Shown: positions 1 through 8,400, counted from the first letter of the stretch. The stretch: 64,000 bases of DNA from Streptomyces sp. XM4193 (GCF_023072595.1 NZ_JALLGK010000011.1:1-64000); one strand, 5' to 3'. The notes: a model not told the origin generated them from the sequence alone. Numbers and translations are program-made.

Positions 1-1104
1 GCACCGCTGTTCGGCGGTCGTCCGACCGGCAACACTCCGGCACCCGCCACGCCGTCCCCCGCCGCTCCGGGCCCCGCGCCCGCGATGCCCAGGGCCGACC
101 AGGGCGAGGACCGGCCGCGGCTGCCCGCCCGTGGCGGACCGGCCGGCGAGCTGCCGGCCAGGCTGCCGCAGCGCGGCGGGGCGAACGAGGCGCAGCGGCA
201 GGAGACCGCGCGGAACGCGGAGTCCGCTCCGCAGTCCGGAGCCGGTGAGCGGCCCGGACTGCCCGCGCCCTCGCAGGGCCGCCCGCAGCTGCCCCAGCGC
301 ACCCAGAACGCCCGTGCTGCGCAGCCGCAGCAGTCCGACGAAGCCGCCGGTGGCGCCCAGCGCCCGAGCTGGGCCAGCGGTGAGGACACCGCCGAGCAGC
401 ACCGGGTACGAGCCGAGCAGGACCGGCCGCGCGGCCACGAGGAGTCGGTGTTCGCCGGTGGCTTCGACCGGCCCGGCGCCAACGGCGGTGCTCCGCCCGA
501 GCAGGCGCAGCCCGACCCCTACGCGCGCCAGGACCCGCTTGCCCCCCAGGGGTACGCGCCCCAGCCGGTGCACGACGACACCACCGAGCTGGACATCCCG
601 ATCCCGGCGAACGCCACCGCGCAGACCCGTACGCCCATCTTCGAGCAGATGGAGACGAACTGGTTCAGCCGCGACCCGCAGTCGGTCGAGCCCGCGCAGG
701 CGGAGCCGGCCCCGCAGCAGGTGCGCCCGTCCGGAGCGGCCTCACCGATCGCACCACAGCGGCAGGCGGGGCCGGGGGAGACCGGGCAGCAGCCCCAGGT
801 CTCCGTCGGCAACGGCTCGGCCAACGACGAGCTGTGGCGCAGAGCCGAACGGCTGCGCACGCCCGCCGCCGGCGGTGTCACGACCTCGGGTCTGCCTCGC
901 CGGGTGCCCAGGGCAAACCTGGTCGAGGGGACCGCGCAGCAGCAGCCCGCACAGGTGTCGGGGCCGCAGGTCTCCCGGGCGCCCGACGCGGTGCGCGGTC
1001 GCCTCACCAACCTCCGTCGGGGGATCGCGCAGGGCCGTCAGGCCGGCGGGGCCCCCGGCAGCAACGACCGGGGCAACCGCCCCACCTACCAGCAGGAGCG
1101 TTAG
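1..1104 (+). CDS. cvnA: CvnA-type conservon sensor ATPase, C-terminal part (5' end outside window)
   Basis: Only the 3' part of this gene is in the window: the frame is open from base 1 for 367 codons. What remains is mostly low-complexity sequence rich in Pro, Gln, Ala, Gly and Arg, ending in a conserved module (WRRAERLRTPAAGGV, then LPRRVPRANLVEGTA, then VSRAPDAVRGRL). The complete paralogue at 3115..6690 ends with nearly the same module. The sensor, membrane and ATP-binding domains lie upstream of the window. The TAG stop directly abuts the next start codon, which suggests translational coupling to cvnB. Identification rests on the C-terminal module and on the A-B-C-D gene order; the disordered part alone would not identify it. 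Confidence 0.85.
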   Translation, partial: APLFGGRPTGNTPAPATPSPAAPGPAPAMPRADQGEDRPRLPARGGPAGELPARLPQRGGANEAQRQETARNAESAPQSGAGERPGLPAPSQGRPQLPQRTQNARAAQPQQSDEAAGGAQRPSWASGEDTAEQHRVRAEQDRPRGHEESVFAGGFDRPGANGGAPPEQAQPDPYARQDPLAPQGYAPQPVHDDTTELDIPIPANATAQTRTPIFEQMETNWFSRDPQSVEPAQAEPAPQQVRPSGAASPIAPQRQAGPGETGQQPQVSVGNGSANDELWRRAERLRTPAAGGVTTSGLPRRVPRANLVEGTAQQQPAQVSGPQVSRAPDAVRGRLTNLRRGIAQGRQAGGAPGSNDRGNRPTYQQER

Positions 1105-1527
1105 TTGAGTCCGATGAGCCAGGCGGCGCAGAATCTGAACTGGTTGATCACCAACTTTGTGGAGAACACCCCTGGGGTGTCGCACACGGTGGTGGTTTCC
1201 GCCGACGGTCTTCTTCTGGCGATGTCGGAGGGTTTTCCGAGGGATCGTGCCGATCAGTTGGCGGCGGTTGCTTCGGGTCTGACGTCGTTGACGCAGGGGG
1301 CTTCGCGGATTTTCGAGGGTGGGGCGGTGAATCAGACCGTGGTGGAGATGGAGCGTGGTTTCCTCTTCATCATGGCGGTTTCGGATGGTTCGTCGTTGGC
1401 TGTTCTCGCTCATCCGGAGGCTGATATCGGTCTTGTCGGTTACGAGATGGCGCTGTTGGTGGATCGGGCGGGCACTGTTCTGACCCCGGAACTCCGCTCG
1501 GAACTGCAAGGAAGCCTTCTCAACTGA
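1105..1527 (+). CDS. cvnB: CvnB, roadblock/LC7-domain protein of the first conservon
   Basis: A 140-residue roadblock/LC7 protein, the usual size for CvnB. In conservons, CvnB is thought to be a small adaptor that works with the CvnD GTPase and the CvnA sensor at the membrane, much as roadblock proteins act on small GTPases. The TTG at 1105 follows the cvnA stop without a gap; an in-frame ATG three codons later (MSQAAQNLNWL) is an alternative start. The protein equals the copy at 6692..7114, and over 1111..1525 the two genes differ at only two bases (1134 and 1479). Codon use is odd for the region, with many T-ending codons such as GGT, GTT, CTT and GAT. Confidence 0.93.
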   Translation: MSPMSQAAQNLNWLITNFVENTPGVSHTVVVSADGLLLAMSEGFPRDRADQLAAVASGLTSLTQGASRIFEGGAVNQTVVEMERGFLFIMAVSDGSSLAVLAHPEADIGLVGYEMALLVDRAGTVLTPELRSELQGSLLN

Positions 1528-1600
1528 CCGCAAGCTCCCCGTACTTGAGCTCGAGCACGTCCCGTCCGTCTCGTCGACCTTCTGCTTCGCCGGAGGAGCC

Positions 1601-2014
1601 ATGACCACCCCGCCCCCCTCGCCCGGATCGTACGGAGCCGCTGATCACAGCGCGCCGTACGAAGGCGAGGGCGACCAGCCGCTGGTGCGCCCGTACGCGA
1701 TGACGGGCGGCCGCACCCGGCCGCGCTATCAGCTCGCGATCGAGGCGCTCGTCAGTACCAGCGCCGACCCGACCCAGCTGCCCGGCCTTCTGCCCGAGCA
1801 CCAGCGCATCTGCCATCTGTGCAACGAGGTGAAGTCGGTCGCCGAGGTGTCCGCGCTGCTGGCCATACCTCTGGGCGTAGCCCGGATCCTTGTCGCCGAC
1901 CTCGCCGAGGCCGGGATGGTGGCCATCCACCAGCCGGGCGGCGGCAGCGAGCCGGGCGGCGCACCGGACGTGACTCTGCTTGAAAGGGTGCTCAGTGGAC
2001 TTCGGAAGCTCTAG
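1601..2014 (+). CDS. cvnC: CvnC, DUF742 protein of the first conservon
   Basis: A 137-residue DUF742 protein, the third member of a conservon. A short Pro/Gly-rich N-terminus of about 25 residues leads into the conserved core (VRPYAMTGGRTRPRYQLAIE) and a winged-helix-like C-terminal half ending LERVLSGLRKL. The start is ATG with GGAGGAGCC just upstream. Its last 20 bases overlap the start of cvnD, so the two are likely translationally coupled. Compared with the second CvnC (7228..7836) the core is similar in protein, but the DNA differs at many synonymous sites and the N-terminus is about 65 residues shorter. Its biochemical role in conservons is not settled. Confidence 0.92.
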   Translation: MTTPPPSPGSYGAADHSAPYEGEGDQPLVRPYAMTGGRTRPRYQLAIEALVSTSADPTQLPGLLPEHQRICHLCNEVKSVAEVSALLAIPLGVARILVADLAEAGMVAIHQPGGGSEPGGAPDVTLLERVLSGLRKL

Positions 2015-2573
2015 CGGTGCGGCCCGCTCCACCACCTCCGCGAAGATCGTGGTGGCGGGTGGGTTCGGCGTGGGCAAGACGACCTTCGTGGGCGCCGTGT
2101 CGGAGATCAATCCGTTGCGTACCGAGGCGGTGATGACGTCGGCGTCGGCGGGCATCGACGATCTGACCCACACCGGGGACAAGACCACGACGACGGTGGC
2201 GATGGACTTCGGTCGCATCACCCTCGACCAGGACCTGATTCTGTATCTGTTCGGTACGCCGGGTCAGGATCGTTTCTGGTTCATGTGGGACGACCTGGTT
2301 CGTGGTGCGATCGGTGCGGTGGTGCTGGTGGACACGCGTCGGTTGGCGGACTGTTTCCCGGCGGTGGACTACTTCGAGAACAGCGGCCTGCCGTTCGTGA
2401 TCGCTCTCAACGGGTTCGACGGCCACCAGCCCTATACCCCGGACGAGGTCCGCGAGGCCCTGCAGATCGGCCCGGACGCTCCGATCATCGTCACCGACGC
2501 CCGCCACCGTGCGGACGCCAAGACCGCGCTGATCCAGCTGGTGGAGCACGCGCTGCTGGCCCGGCTGCGCTGA
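1995..2573 (+). CDS. cvnD: CvnD, Ras-like GTPase of the first conservon
   Basis: A 192-residue small GTPase (conservon ATP/GTP-binding family). The P-loop GGFGVGKTTF lies near residues 16-25, the switch II equivalent is FGTPGQDRFW, and the base-recognition position reads NGFD instead of the classical NKxD. The GTG at 1995 is chosen because it gives the standard N-terminus MDFGSSSG and lies inside the end of cvnC; a TTG at 1980 would add five residues. The gene is identical in DNA to the second cvnD from 1982 to 2434 and diverges only in the last 130 bases. It probably acts at the membrane with CvnA, CvnB and CvnC in a G-protein-like signalling complex. Confidence 0.93.
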   Translation: MDFGSSSGAARSTTSAKIVVAGGFGVGKTTFVGAVSEINPLRTEAVMTSASAGIDDLTHTGDKTTTTVAMDFGRITLDQDLILYLFGTPGQDRFWFMWDDLVRGAIGAVVLVDTRRLADCFPAVDYFENSGLPFVIALNGFDGHQPYTPDEVREALQIGPDAPIIVTDARHRADAKTALIQLVEHALLARLR

Positions 2574-3114
2574 CCCCGCGGCCTCGCGGTCCGGCCCGTC
2601 CGAGGGGCGGGCGGGCCGTCGACCGGTGCCCGGCGGCTGCCCGACCGCAGCCGTCCGTCCGCACATCCCTGCCCGAAGCACCCGCCCGGCGGCCGGCCGC
2701 GAACGCCCGGTGGGGGACAGCGGCGGCCGGGTCGCGGGCGTCGGGCAACGGAGCGGGGAGACGGCGAGCAGGAGCAAACGGGCCCGGCGAACGCGCCGGG
2801 GGACCGACAGAGCGGGGAGCGCGGGACAGGGTTCATCAGATTGATGCACCCTGCCCTGCGAGTTGATAACGGTTCGACAGAGATAGGACCTCCCTCGAAC
2901 ACGAAGAGTCCACGGATCATTGCGATCTGCACTCAACTCCGATGGTTTTAGTGGGGATTAAGGGATATGTCCATTTAAGTCGCTCCGATACGTGCTGGTC
3001 ATCTCACTTTCAAGTGCTTGGAATGCGCCCGTCGGTCGTGCTGGAATTCGCTGAACTCAGCAGTAGTTAAGGCACCACAAGCAGTCGGTGCCGACGCCGA
3101 GAGGGTTTGGTCGA
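2574..3114 (+). other. 541-bp intergenic region between the two conservons
   Basis: No supported gene. After the hairpin at 2592-2618 the sequence stays G/C-rich to about 2830 and then becomes clearly less G/C-rich up to about 3080. A TTGATA...TAGGAC pair near 2867-2893 (15-base spacer) is the only promoter-like element I could pick out, and it is weak. The region most likely holds the promoter of the second conservon. Confidence 0.5.
2592..2618 (+). terminator. Hairpin after the first conservon
   Basis: A 10-bp G/C stem (2592-2601 with 2609-2618, one G-U pair) with a 7-base loop begins 19 bases after the cvnD stop. No T-run follows, as is common for Streptomyces terminators. It would separate the first conservon from the second. 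Confidence 0.5.
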
Positions 3115-6100
3115 GTGAGGCGAAGCAAGACGGCATCCCCGTCGCCGGAGTCGCGGGGGAACTTCACGCCGCCGCGCGGTTCGGCAGCGGAGGCCGAGTC
3201 TCCGGGTGCGCAGGAGGAGGGCAGCGGCAGCCGCTTCGCGCTGCGCAACTGGCGGGTGGCGACCAGGCTCAACGCGATTCTGCTGATCCCCGTCCTGGTG
3301 GCGCTGATCTTCGGCGGGCTGACTGTCCGAAACTCCGTCCAGACTCTGAACGCGGCCGAGGACGCGGAGAAGACGGCCGAGCTCGTGCACGCCGCCACCG
3401 CGTACGGCCACGCTCTCCTCGACGAGCGCGACCGCACCGTCGCCCCGCTGCTCAAGGGCGAGGAGGACGCCGCCGAGGTCGTGGAGTCGCGCAAGGCCAC
3501 CGACGAGGCCGCCGACACCTTCCACGCCGCCGCCGACCGGGCGCCGAAGACCGCGAGTCTGCAGCACCGGCTCGACGGCGTGGCCGAGGCGGAGCCCAAG
3601 CTCGACAAGCTCCGCCAGGGCGCCTACACCAAGGCGCTGGCCGGTGTGAAGACGCAGCTGGGCTACGTCGAGGTGCAGCACCCGCTGATGAACCTCGCCA
3701 ACGAGCTCAGCCTCGACTCCGGCAACATCACCTCCTACGGACGCACCGTCTACGCCGTCTCCCTCGCCAAGGCCGCGGAGTCGCTCACCCGCTCCATCGG
3801 CACCCATCTGCTGGTGAAGCCGGGGCCGGGTGAGGAGGCGAAGAAGGAGCAGGTCACCGCCTTCGGCTCGTACGCGTACCTGGAGAACATCGCGCTCACC
3901 GAGGCGTTCGCCGCCGGCACCGAGGAGGACAACGCCCGCCTGCGCGCCGACCTCGAAGGGCTGCAGAAGAAGGCCGAGGAGGAGGCGGCGAAGGCCGAGG
4001 AGGCGGACGAGGACTTCGTGGCGCCGCCCGACATGCAGGCCATGACCGACCTCATCGCCACCGGCGCCTCGCCCTCCGCCCTCGCCAAGGACGGCGTCAC
4101 CTCCGAGGTCTGGTACAAGGCGGCCACCGCCAAGTTCGACGTGTACCGCACCGTCGAGCGCGATCTCGCCGACCGGGCGGTCAGCGAGGCCGGCGACATC
4201 GCCGCCGACGCCAAGCGCGAGGCGATCATCAACGCGGCCATCGTGCTCGCCGCACTGCTGATCGCCTTCCTGCTCGCCGGTTTCATGGCCCGTGCGATGA
4301 GCCGCAACATGAACCGGCTGCGCAACGCCGCCTTCGACGTCGCCGAGCAGCGGCTGCCCTCGCTGGTCCAGCAGCTCTCGCGCACCGACCCGGGCAAGGT
4401 CGACACCGAGGTGCGGCGGATCCCGATCGACAGCCGGGACGAGATCGGCGAGGTCGCCCGCGCCTTCGACCAGGTCCACCGGGAGGCCGTCCGGCTGGCC
4501 GCCGAGCAGGCTCTGCTGCGCGGGAACGTCAACGCCATCTTCACCAACCTCTCCAGCCGCAACCAGGGCCTGATCGAGCGCCAGCTCGGCCTGATCACCG
4601 ACCTGGAGAACAACGAGGCCGATCCGGACCAGTTGGAGAACCTCTTCAAGCTGGACCATCTGGCGACCCGTATGCGCCGCAACGGCGAGAACCTGCTGGT
4701 CCTCGCCGGCGAGGACTCGGTGCGCCGCTGGAACCAGCCGGTGCCACTGGTGGACGTCATGCGCGCCGCCTCCTCGGAGGTGGAGGCGTACGAGCGCATC
4801 GAGATCACCGGTGTCCCGGAGAGCGACATCCACGGTCAGGTCGTCACCGACCTCGTGCACCTGCTCGCCGAGCTGCTGGAGAACGCCACCTCCTTCTCCT
4901 CGCCGCAGACGAAGGTCAAGGTCACGGCGACGAGGCTTCCCGACGGCCGCGTGATGATCGAGATCCACGACAAGGGCATCGGTCTCACCGCCAAGGACTT
5001 CGCCGACATCAACCACAAGCTGGCCGATCCGCCCAAGGTGGACGCGGCGATCTCGCAGCGCATGGGCCTCTACGTGGTCGGCCGGCTCGCCGACCGCCAC
5101 AGCATCCGCGTCCAGCTGCGTCCCTCCGGCGAGCAGGCGGGCACCACCTCGCTGGTCATGCTGCCCGAGGCGATCACCCACGGTGGTGGTGGCCAGGGTT
5201 ATGTGGAGGAGAACTTCAGCGTCTCCCGCATCGTTCCCGAGCAGGCGGCACCGGCAGGTTCGCCCGAGCAGATCGCCGGTCCGCACGATCCCGGGGGCCG
5301 GGTGCCGGGCGGCGCCTCCTCGCTGGAGGCGGGAGGGCCCTTCGGGTCCGGCGGCAGGGCCGCCCTGGGCCCCGGCTCGGGAGACCTCTTCGGGGCGGAC
5401 GGTCACGGCGGCGAGAGCCCGGACTCCGGCGGCTACGTCGACGGCCTCGAGGACGACCCGGACCACTACGACGCGTTCGCGCCGCCCCAGCGCCGGGGCT
5501 CGCCCCCGGCCGGGAGCGACGGCCACGGCCCCGGCGAGACGTTCGCGGGCTTCGGGCAGCAGGGCGCCTTCGGCGGCGGCGAGACGTACGACGCCGGACC
5601 GCAGGGCGACCCGTACGCGCCGGAGCAGCCGTACCCCGGCGGGTACGCGCAGGGCGAGCAGGGCGACGGCCACGCACCGGGCGGCTCGTACGGCCAGGAG
5701 CAGGCGTACGCGCCCGACCAGGGGTACCCGCAGGGCCAGGGGTACGACGAGCGCCAGCAGCACGGCGGCGGGCTCCCTCCGCAGCCTTTCGGTGACGAGC
5801 AGCAGCACGGCGCCGCAAGCGGCGAACTGGGCGGCTCGCAGGGCCCTCGGCAGGGTCCGGGGACCGATCAGGGCCAGGGCGGCGGCCAGGCGCCGGAGGA
5901 GCGGCAGTACGGCGCCGATCCGCTGACCTCCCGCGGGCTCCACACCCGGGTTCCCGGCCGGACTCTGGGTCAGGGCCCGGGCGGGCCGGTCGCCGGAGAG
6001 TCCTTCGACGCCTTCGGTCAGGGCAGCCCCGCCTTCCGTGCCGGATCCGGGCTCCTCGGCGGTTCGACGAGGCAGGGCGAAGATCCCAACGCCCCCTGGA

Positions 6101-6690
6101 GTGCGGGAAGTTGGGCTGCGCAAGGAGTCCCCGAAGGCGGGGTACAGTCTGGCGGAGCAGGTGCCGCCGACGGGTCCGCGGGCGAACCTGGCCCCGGCGC
6201 TCCCGCTGGCGGTCAGGAGCGCGTAGGCTTTGATCGTCCGGGATCTTCGTCGGACACTTCACCCTCTTTGACGAGCGCGGGTCTTCCGCGTCGGGAGAGG
6301 AGCGAAGAGTCCCTCGAGGAGTCCGAGGCACCGCAGGTCCAGCCGGAGTCGGCCCCGGAGCCACCGCGGGAGTCCGGTTCCGACGAAGGCGAATGGCGCT
6401 CGACGAACGACGAGCGTTGGGAGCGGGCGGAGAGCGTCCGTCACCCCAAGGCCGGGGGCGTCACCATCTCGGGTCTGCCGCGCCGGGTGCCCAGAGCCAA
6501 TCTGGTCGAGGGCACCGCGGAGCAGACCCTACAGGGAGGCCCCCAGGTGTCCCGTTCCCCCGAGGACGTCCGGGGCAGGCTCAGCAACCTGCACCGCGGT
6601 GTCCGTCAGGGACGGGCCGGCAGCCAGGGAGCAAGCCAGACCGACCAGCCGGGATCCAGCGCCGGCAGCACCTACGATCAGGAGCGTTAG
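3115..6690 (+). CDS. cvnA: CvnA, membrane sensor ATPase of the second conservon
   Basis: A histidine-kinase-like sensor of 1191 residues that heads a conservon. It has a basic N-terminus, a membrane segment at about 52-70, an extracytoplasmic nitrate/nitrite-sensor-like helical domain to about 365, a second membrane segment at about 369-390, a HAMP-like linker, and a HATPase domain with N box LLAELLENATSF near 585 and G1 box HDKGIGLT near 617. About 400 disordered residues rich in Gly, Gln, Tyr and Pro follow, with repeats such as YAPDQGYPQGQGY, then the conserved tail GGVTISGLPRRVPRANL. GTG 3115 is preferred: it is preceded by GAGAGG and gives the usual start VRRSK; GTG 3088 is possible. Autophosphorylation has not been a clear feature of this family. 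Confidence 0.93.
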   Translation: MRRSKTASPSPESRGNFTPPRGSAAEAESPGAQEEGSGSRFALRNWRVATRLNAILLIPVLVALIFGGLTVRNSVQTLNAAEDAEKTAELVHAATAYGHALLDERDRTVAPLLKGEEDAAEVVESRKATDEAADTFHAAADRAPKTASLQHRLDGVAEAEPKLDKLRQGAYTKALAGVKTQLGYVEVQHPLMNLANELSLDSGNITSYGRTVYAVSLAKAAESLTRSIGTHLLVKPGPGEEAKKEQVTAFGSYAYLENIALTEAFAAGTEEDNARLRADLEGLQKKAEEEAAKAEEADEDFVAPPDMQAMTDLIATGASPSALAKDGVTSEVWYKAATAKFDVYRTVERDLADRAVSEAGDIAADAKREAIINAAIVLAALLIAFLLAGFMARAMSRNMNRLRNAAFDVAEQRLPSLVQQLSRTDPGKVDTEVRRIPIDSRDEIGEVARAFDQVHREAVRLAAEQALLRGNVNAIFTNLSSRNQGLIERQLGLITDLENNEADPDQLENLFKLDHLATRMRRNGENLLVLAGEDSVRRWNQPVPLVDVMRAASSEVEAYERIEITGVPESDIHGQVVTDLVHLLAELLENATSFSSPQTKVKVTATRLPDGRVMIEIHDKGIGLTAKDFADINHKLADPPKVDAAISQRMGLYVVGRLADRHSIRVQLRPSGEQAGTTSLVMLPEAITHGGGGQGYVEENFSVSRIVPEQAAPAGSPEQIAGPHDPGGRVPGGASSLEAGGPFGSGGRAALGPGSGDLFGADGHGGESPDSGGYVDGLEDDPDHYDAFAPPQRRGSPPAGSDGHGPGETFAGFGQQGAFGGGETYDAGPQGDPYAPEQPYPGGYAQGEQGDGHAPGGSYGQEQAYAPDQGYPQGQGYDERQQHGGGLPPQPFGDEQQHGAASGELGGSQGPRQGPGTDQGQGGGQAPEERQYGADPLTSRGLHTRVPGRTLGQGPGGPVAGESFDAFGQGSPAFRAGSGLLGGSTRQGEDPNAPWSAGSWAAQGVPEGGVQSGGAGAADGSAGEPGPGAPAGGQERVGFDRPGSSSDTSPSLTSAGLPRRERSEESLEESEAPQVQPESAPEPPRESGSDEGEWRSTNDERWERAESVRHPKAGGVTISGLPRRVPRANLVEGTAEQTLQGGPQVSRSPEDVRGRLSNLHRGVRQGRAGSQGASQTDQPGSSAGSTYDQER

Positions 6691-6691
6691 T

Positions 6692-7114
6692 GTGAGCCCG
6701 ATGAGCCAGGCGGCGCAGAACCTGAACTGGTTGATCACCAACTTTGTGGAGAACACCCCTGGGGTGTCGCACACGGTGGTGGTTTCCGCCGACGGTCTTC
6801 TTCTGGCGATGTCGGAGGGTTTTCCGAGGGATCGTGCCGATCAGTTGGCGGCGGTTGCTTCGGGTCTGACGTCGTTGACGCAGGGGGCTTCGCGGATTTT
6901 CGAGGGTGGGGCGGTGAATCAGACCGTGGTGGAGATGGAGCGTGGTTTCCTCTTCATCATGGCGGTTTCGGATGGTTCGTCGTTGGCTGTTCTCGCTCAT
7001 CCGGAGGCTGATATCGGTCTTGTCGGTTACGAGATGGCGCTGTTGGTGGATCGGGCGGGCACTGTCCTGACCCCGGAACTCCGCTCGGAACTGCAAGGAA
7101 GCCTTCTCAACTAG
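6692..7114 (+). CDS. cvnB: CvnB, roadblock/LC7-domain protein of the second conservon
   Basis: A 140-residue roadblock/LC7 protein, the same length as and the same protein sequence as the copy at 1105..1527. It starts with GTG one base after the cvnA stop; an ATG three codons later could also be used. The two copies share a tract of 344 bases without a mismatch (1135..1478 in copy 1). The stop codon (TAG here, TGA in copy 1) and the bases after it differ at once, so the similarity is sharply bounded at the 3' end. In the conservon it would bridge the sensor (CvnA) and the GTPase (CvnD). Confidence 0.94.
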   Translation: MSPMSQAAQNLNWLITNFVENTPGVSHTVVVSADGLLLAMSEGFPRDRADQLAAVASGLTSLTQGASRIFEGGAVNQTVVEMERGFLFIMAVSDGSSLAVLAHPEADIGLVGYEMALLVDRAGTVLTPELRSELQGSLLN

Positions 7115-7227
7115 CAACCAACCCAGTGCTTCTTGCGTCCTCGCACCTTAAAGTGCGGTCACGCGAACGGCACTTGGGAGTGCCTCACGGGGGACGCTCC
7201 CGTACATCGGCAGTCGGAGGAGGAGAC

Positions 7228-7836
7228 GTGACAACGCCCCCAGGCGGTCCGTTCGGCAGCGCACAGCAGCCGCAGAGTGACCCGCAGTACCAGCGCTTCA
7301 ACTTCCCCTCGACGCCGAGCCACCAGCAGCAGGCCACACCGCCGCCCAGGCAGCGACAGGAGCCGCCGCGGGGCCGGCAGTCGTACCAGGGCGGTTCCGC
7401 CGGGCCCACGGGCCAGGACGGCCGGTTCGGCCAGAACAACCAGAACGGCCAGGGCGGTCGACCGGCGCAGAGCGGCGGCAGCAGCAGTGGCGGGCAGTCG
7501 CCGCTGGTGCGCCCGTACGCGATGACCGGTGGCCGCACCCGGCCGCGCTACCAGCTCGCCATCGAGGCGCTGGTGCACACCACGGCGGACGCGATGCAGC
7601 TCCAGGGCCAGCTCCCTGAGCACCAGCGCATCTGCCGACTGTGCTACGAGATCAAATCGGTCGCCGAGATCTCTGCACTCCTCTCCATTCCCCTCGGCGT
7701 AGCCCGGATCCTCGTCGCCGACCTCGCCGAGGCCGGGCTAGTCGCCATCCATCAGCCCGGCGGCGACGAGTCCGCCGGTGGACAGCCAGACGTGACACTG
7801 CTCGAAAGGGTGCTCAGTGGACTTCGGAAGCTCTAG
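7228..7836 (+). CDS. cvnC: CvnC, DUF742 protein of the second conservon
   Basis: A 202-residue DUF742 protein. The GTG at 7228 is chosen because GGAGGAGGA sits four bases upstream; longer in-frame starts from 7126 have no such site. The first 90 or so residues are disordered and rich in Gln, Pro, Gly and Asn, and are absent from the first CvnC. The DUF742 core (VRPYAMTGGRTRPRYQLAIE) and the C-terminal winged-helix-like half follow. Its end overlaps the cvnD start by 20 bases. The longer tail is the main difference between the two CvnC proteins and could change partner binding; that is inference. Confidence 0.92.
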   Translation: MTTPPGGPFGSAQQPQSDPQYQRFNFPSTPSHQQQATPPPRQRQEPPRGRQSYQGGSAGPTGQDGRFGQNNQNGQGGRPAQSGGSSSGGQSPLVRPYAMTGGRTRPRYQLAIEALVHTTADAMQLQGQLPEHQRICRLCYEIKSVAEISALLSIPLGVARILVADLAEAGLVAIHQPGGDESAGGQPDVTLLERVLSGLRKL

Positions 7837-8395
7837 CGGTGCGGCCCGCTCCACCACCTCCGCGAAGATCGTGGTGGCGGGTGGGTTCGGCGTGGGCAAG
7901 ACGACCTTCGTGGGCGCCGTGTCGGAGATCAATCCGTTGCGTACCGAGGCGGTGATGACGTCGGCGTCGGCGGGCATCGACGATCTGACCCACACCGGGG
8001 ACAAGACCACGACGACGGTGGCGATGGACTTCGGTCGCATCACCCTCGACCAGGACCTGATTCTGTATCTGTTCGGTACGCCGGGTCAGGATCGTTTCTG
8101 GTTCATGTGGGACGACCTGGTTCGTGGTGCGATCGGTGCGGTGGTGCTGGTGGACACGCGTCGGTTGGCGGACTGTTTCCCGGCGGTGGACTACTTCGAG
8201 AACAGCGGCCTGCCGTTCGTGATCGCTCTCAACGGGTTCGACGGCCACCAGCCCTACAGCCCGGACGAGGTCCGCGAGGCCCTGCAGATCGGCCCCGACA
8301 CCCCGATCATCACCACTGACGCCCGCCACCGCGCGGACGCCAAGAGCGGTCTGATCACGCTCGTCGAGCACGCGCTGATGGCGCGGCTGCGCTGA
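7817..8395 (+). CDS. cvnD: CvnD, Ras-like GTPase of the second conservon
   Basis: A 192-residue small GTPase with P-loop GGFGVGKTTF, FGTPGQDRFW at switch II and NGFD at the nucleotide-base contact. From 7804 to 8256 it is base-for-base identical to the first cvnD (1982..2434), a 453-bp tract that begins inside cvnC. The last 45 codons differ at several positions. GTG start within the end of cvnC. It closes the second conservon and is followed by two hairpins. GTP binding is expected from the family; the atypical G4 motif makes strict GTP specificity uncertain. Confidence 0.94.
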   Translation: MDFGSSSGAARSTTSAKIVVAGGFGVGKTTFVGAVSEINPLRTEAVMTSASAGIDDLTHTGDKTTTTVAMDFGRITLDQDLILYLFGTPGQDRFWFMWDDLVRGAIGAVVLVDTRRLADCFPAVDYFENSGLPFVIALNGFDGHQPYSPDEVREALQIGPDTPIITTDARHRADAKSGLITLVEHALMARLR

Positions 8396-8400
8396 CGCCC

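Noticed and set aside
3067..6123. A 1018-codon open frame on the minus strand opposite cvnA
   Set aside because: It mirrors the G/C-rich cvnA gene; its translation has no family motifs and its codon use has the wrong phase. It is a shadow.
1..8400. The double conservon as a mobile island
   Set aside because: No transposase, integrase or flanking direct repeats other than the gene copies themselves, and the neighbours are core genes.
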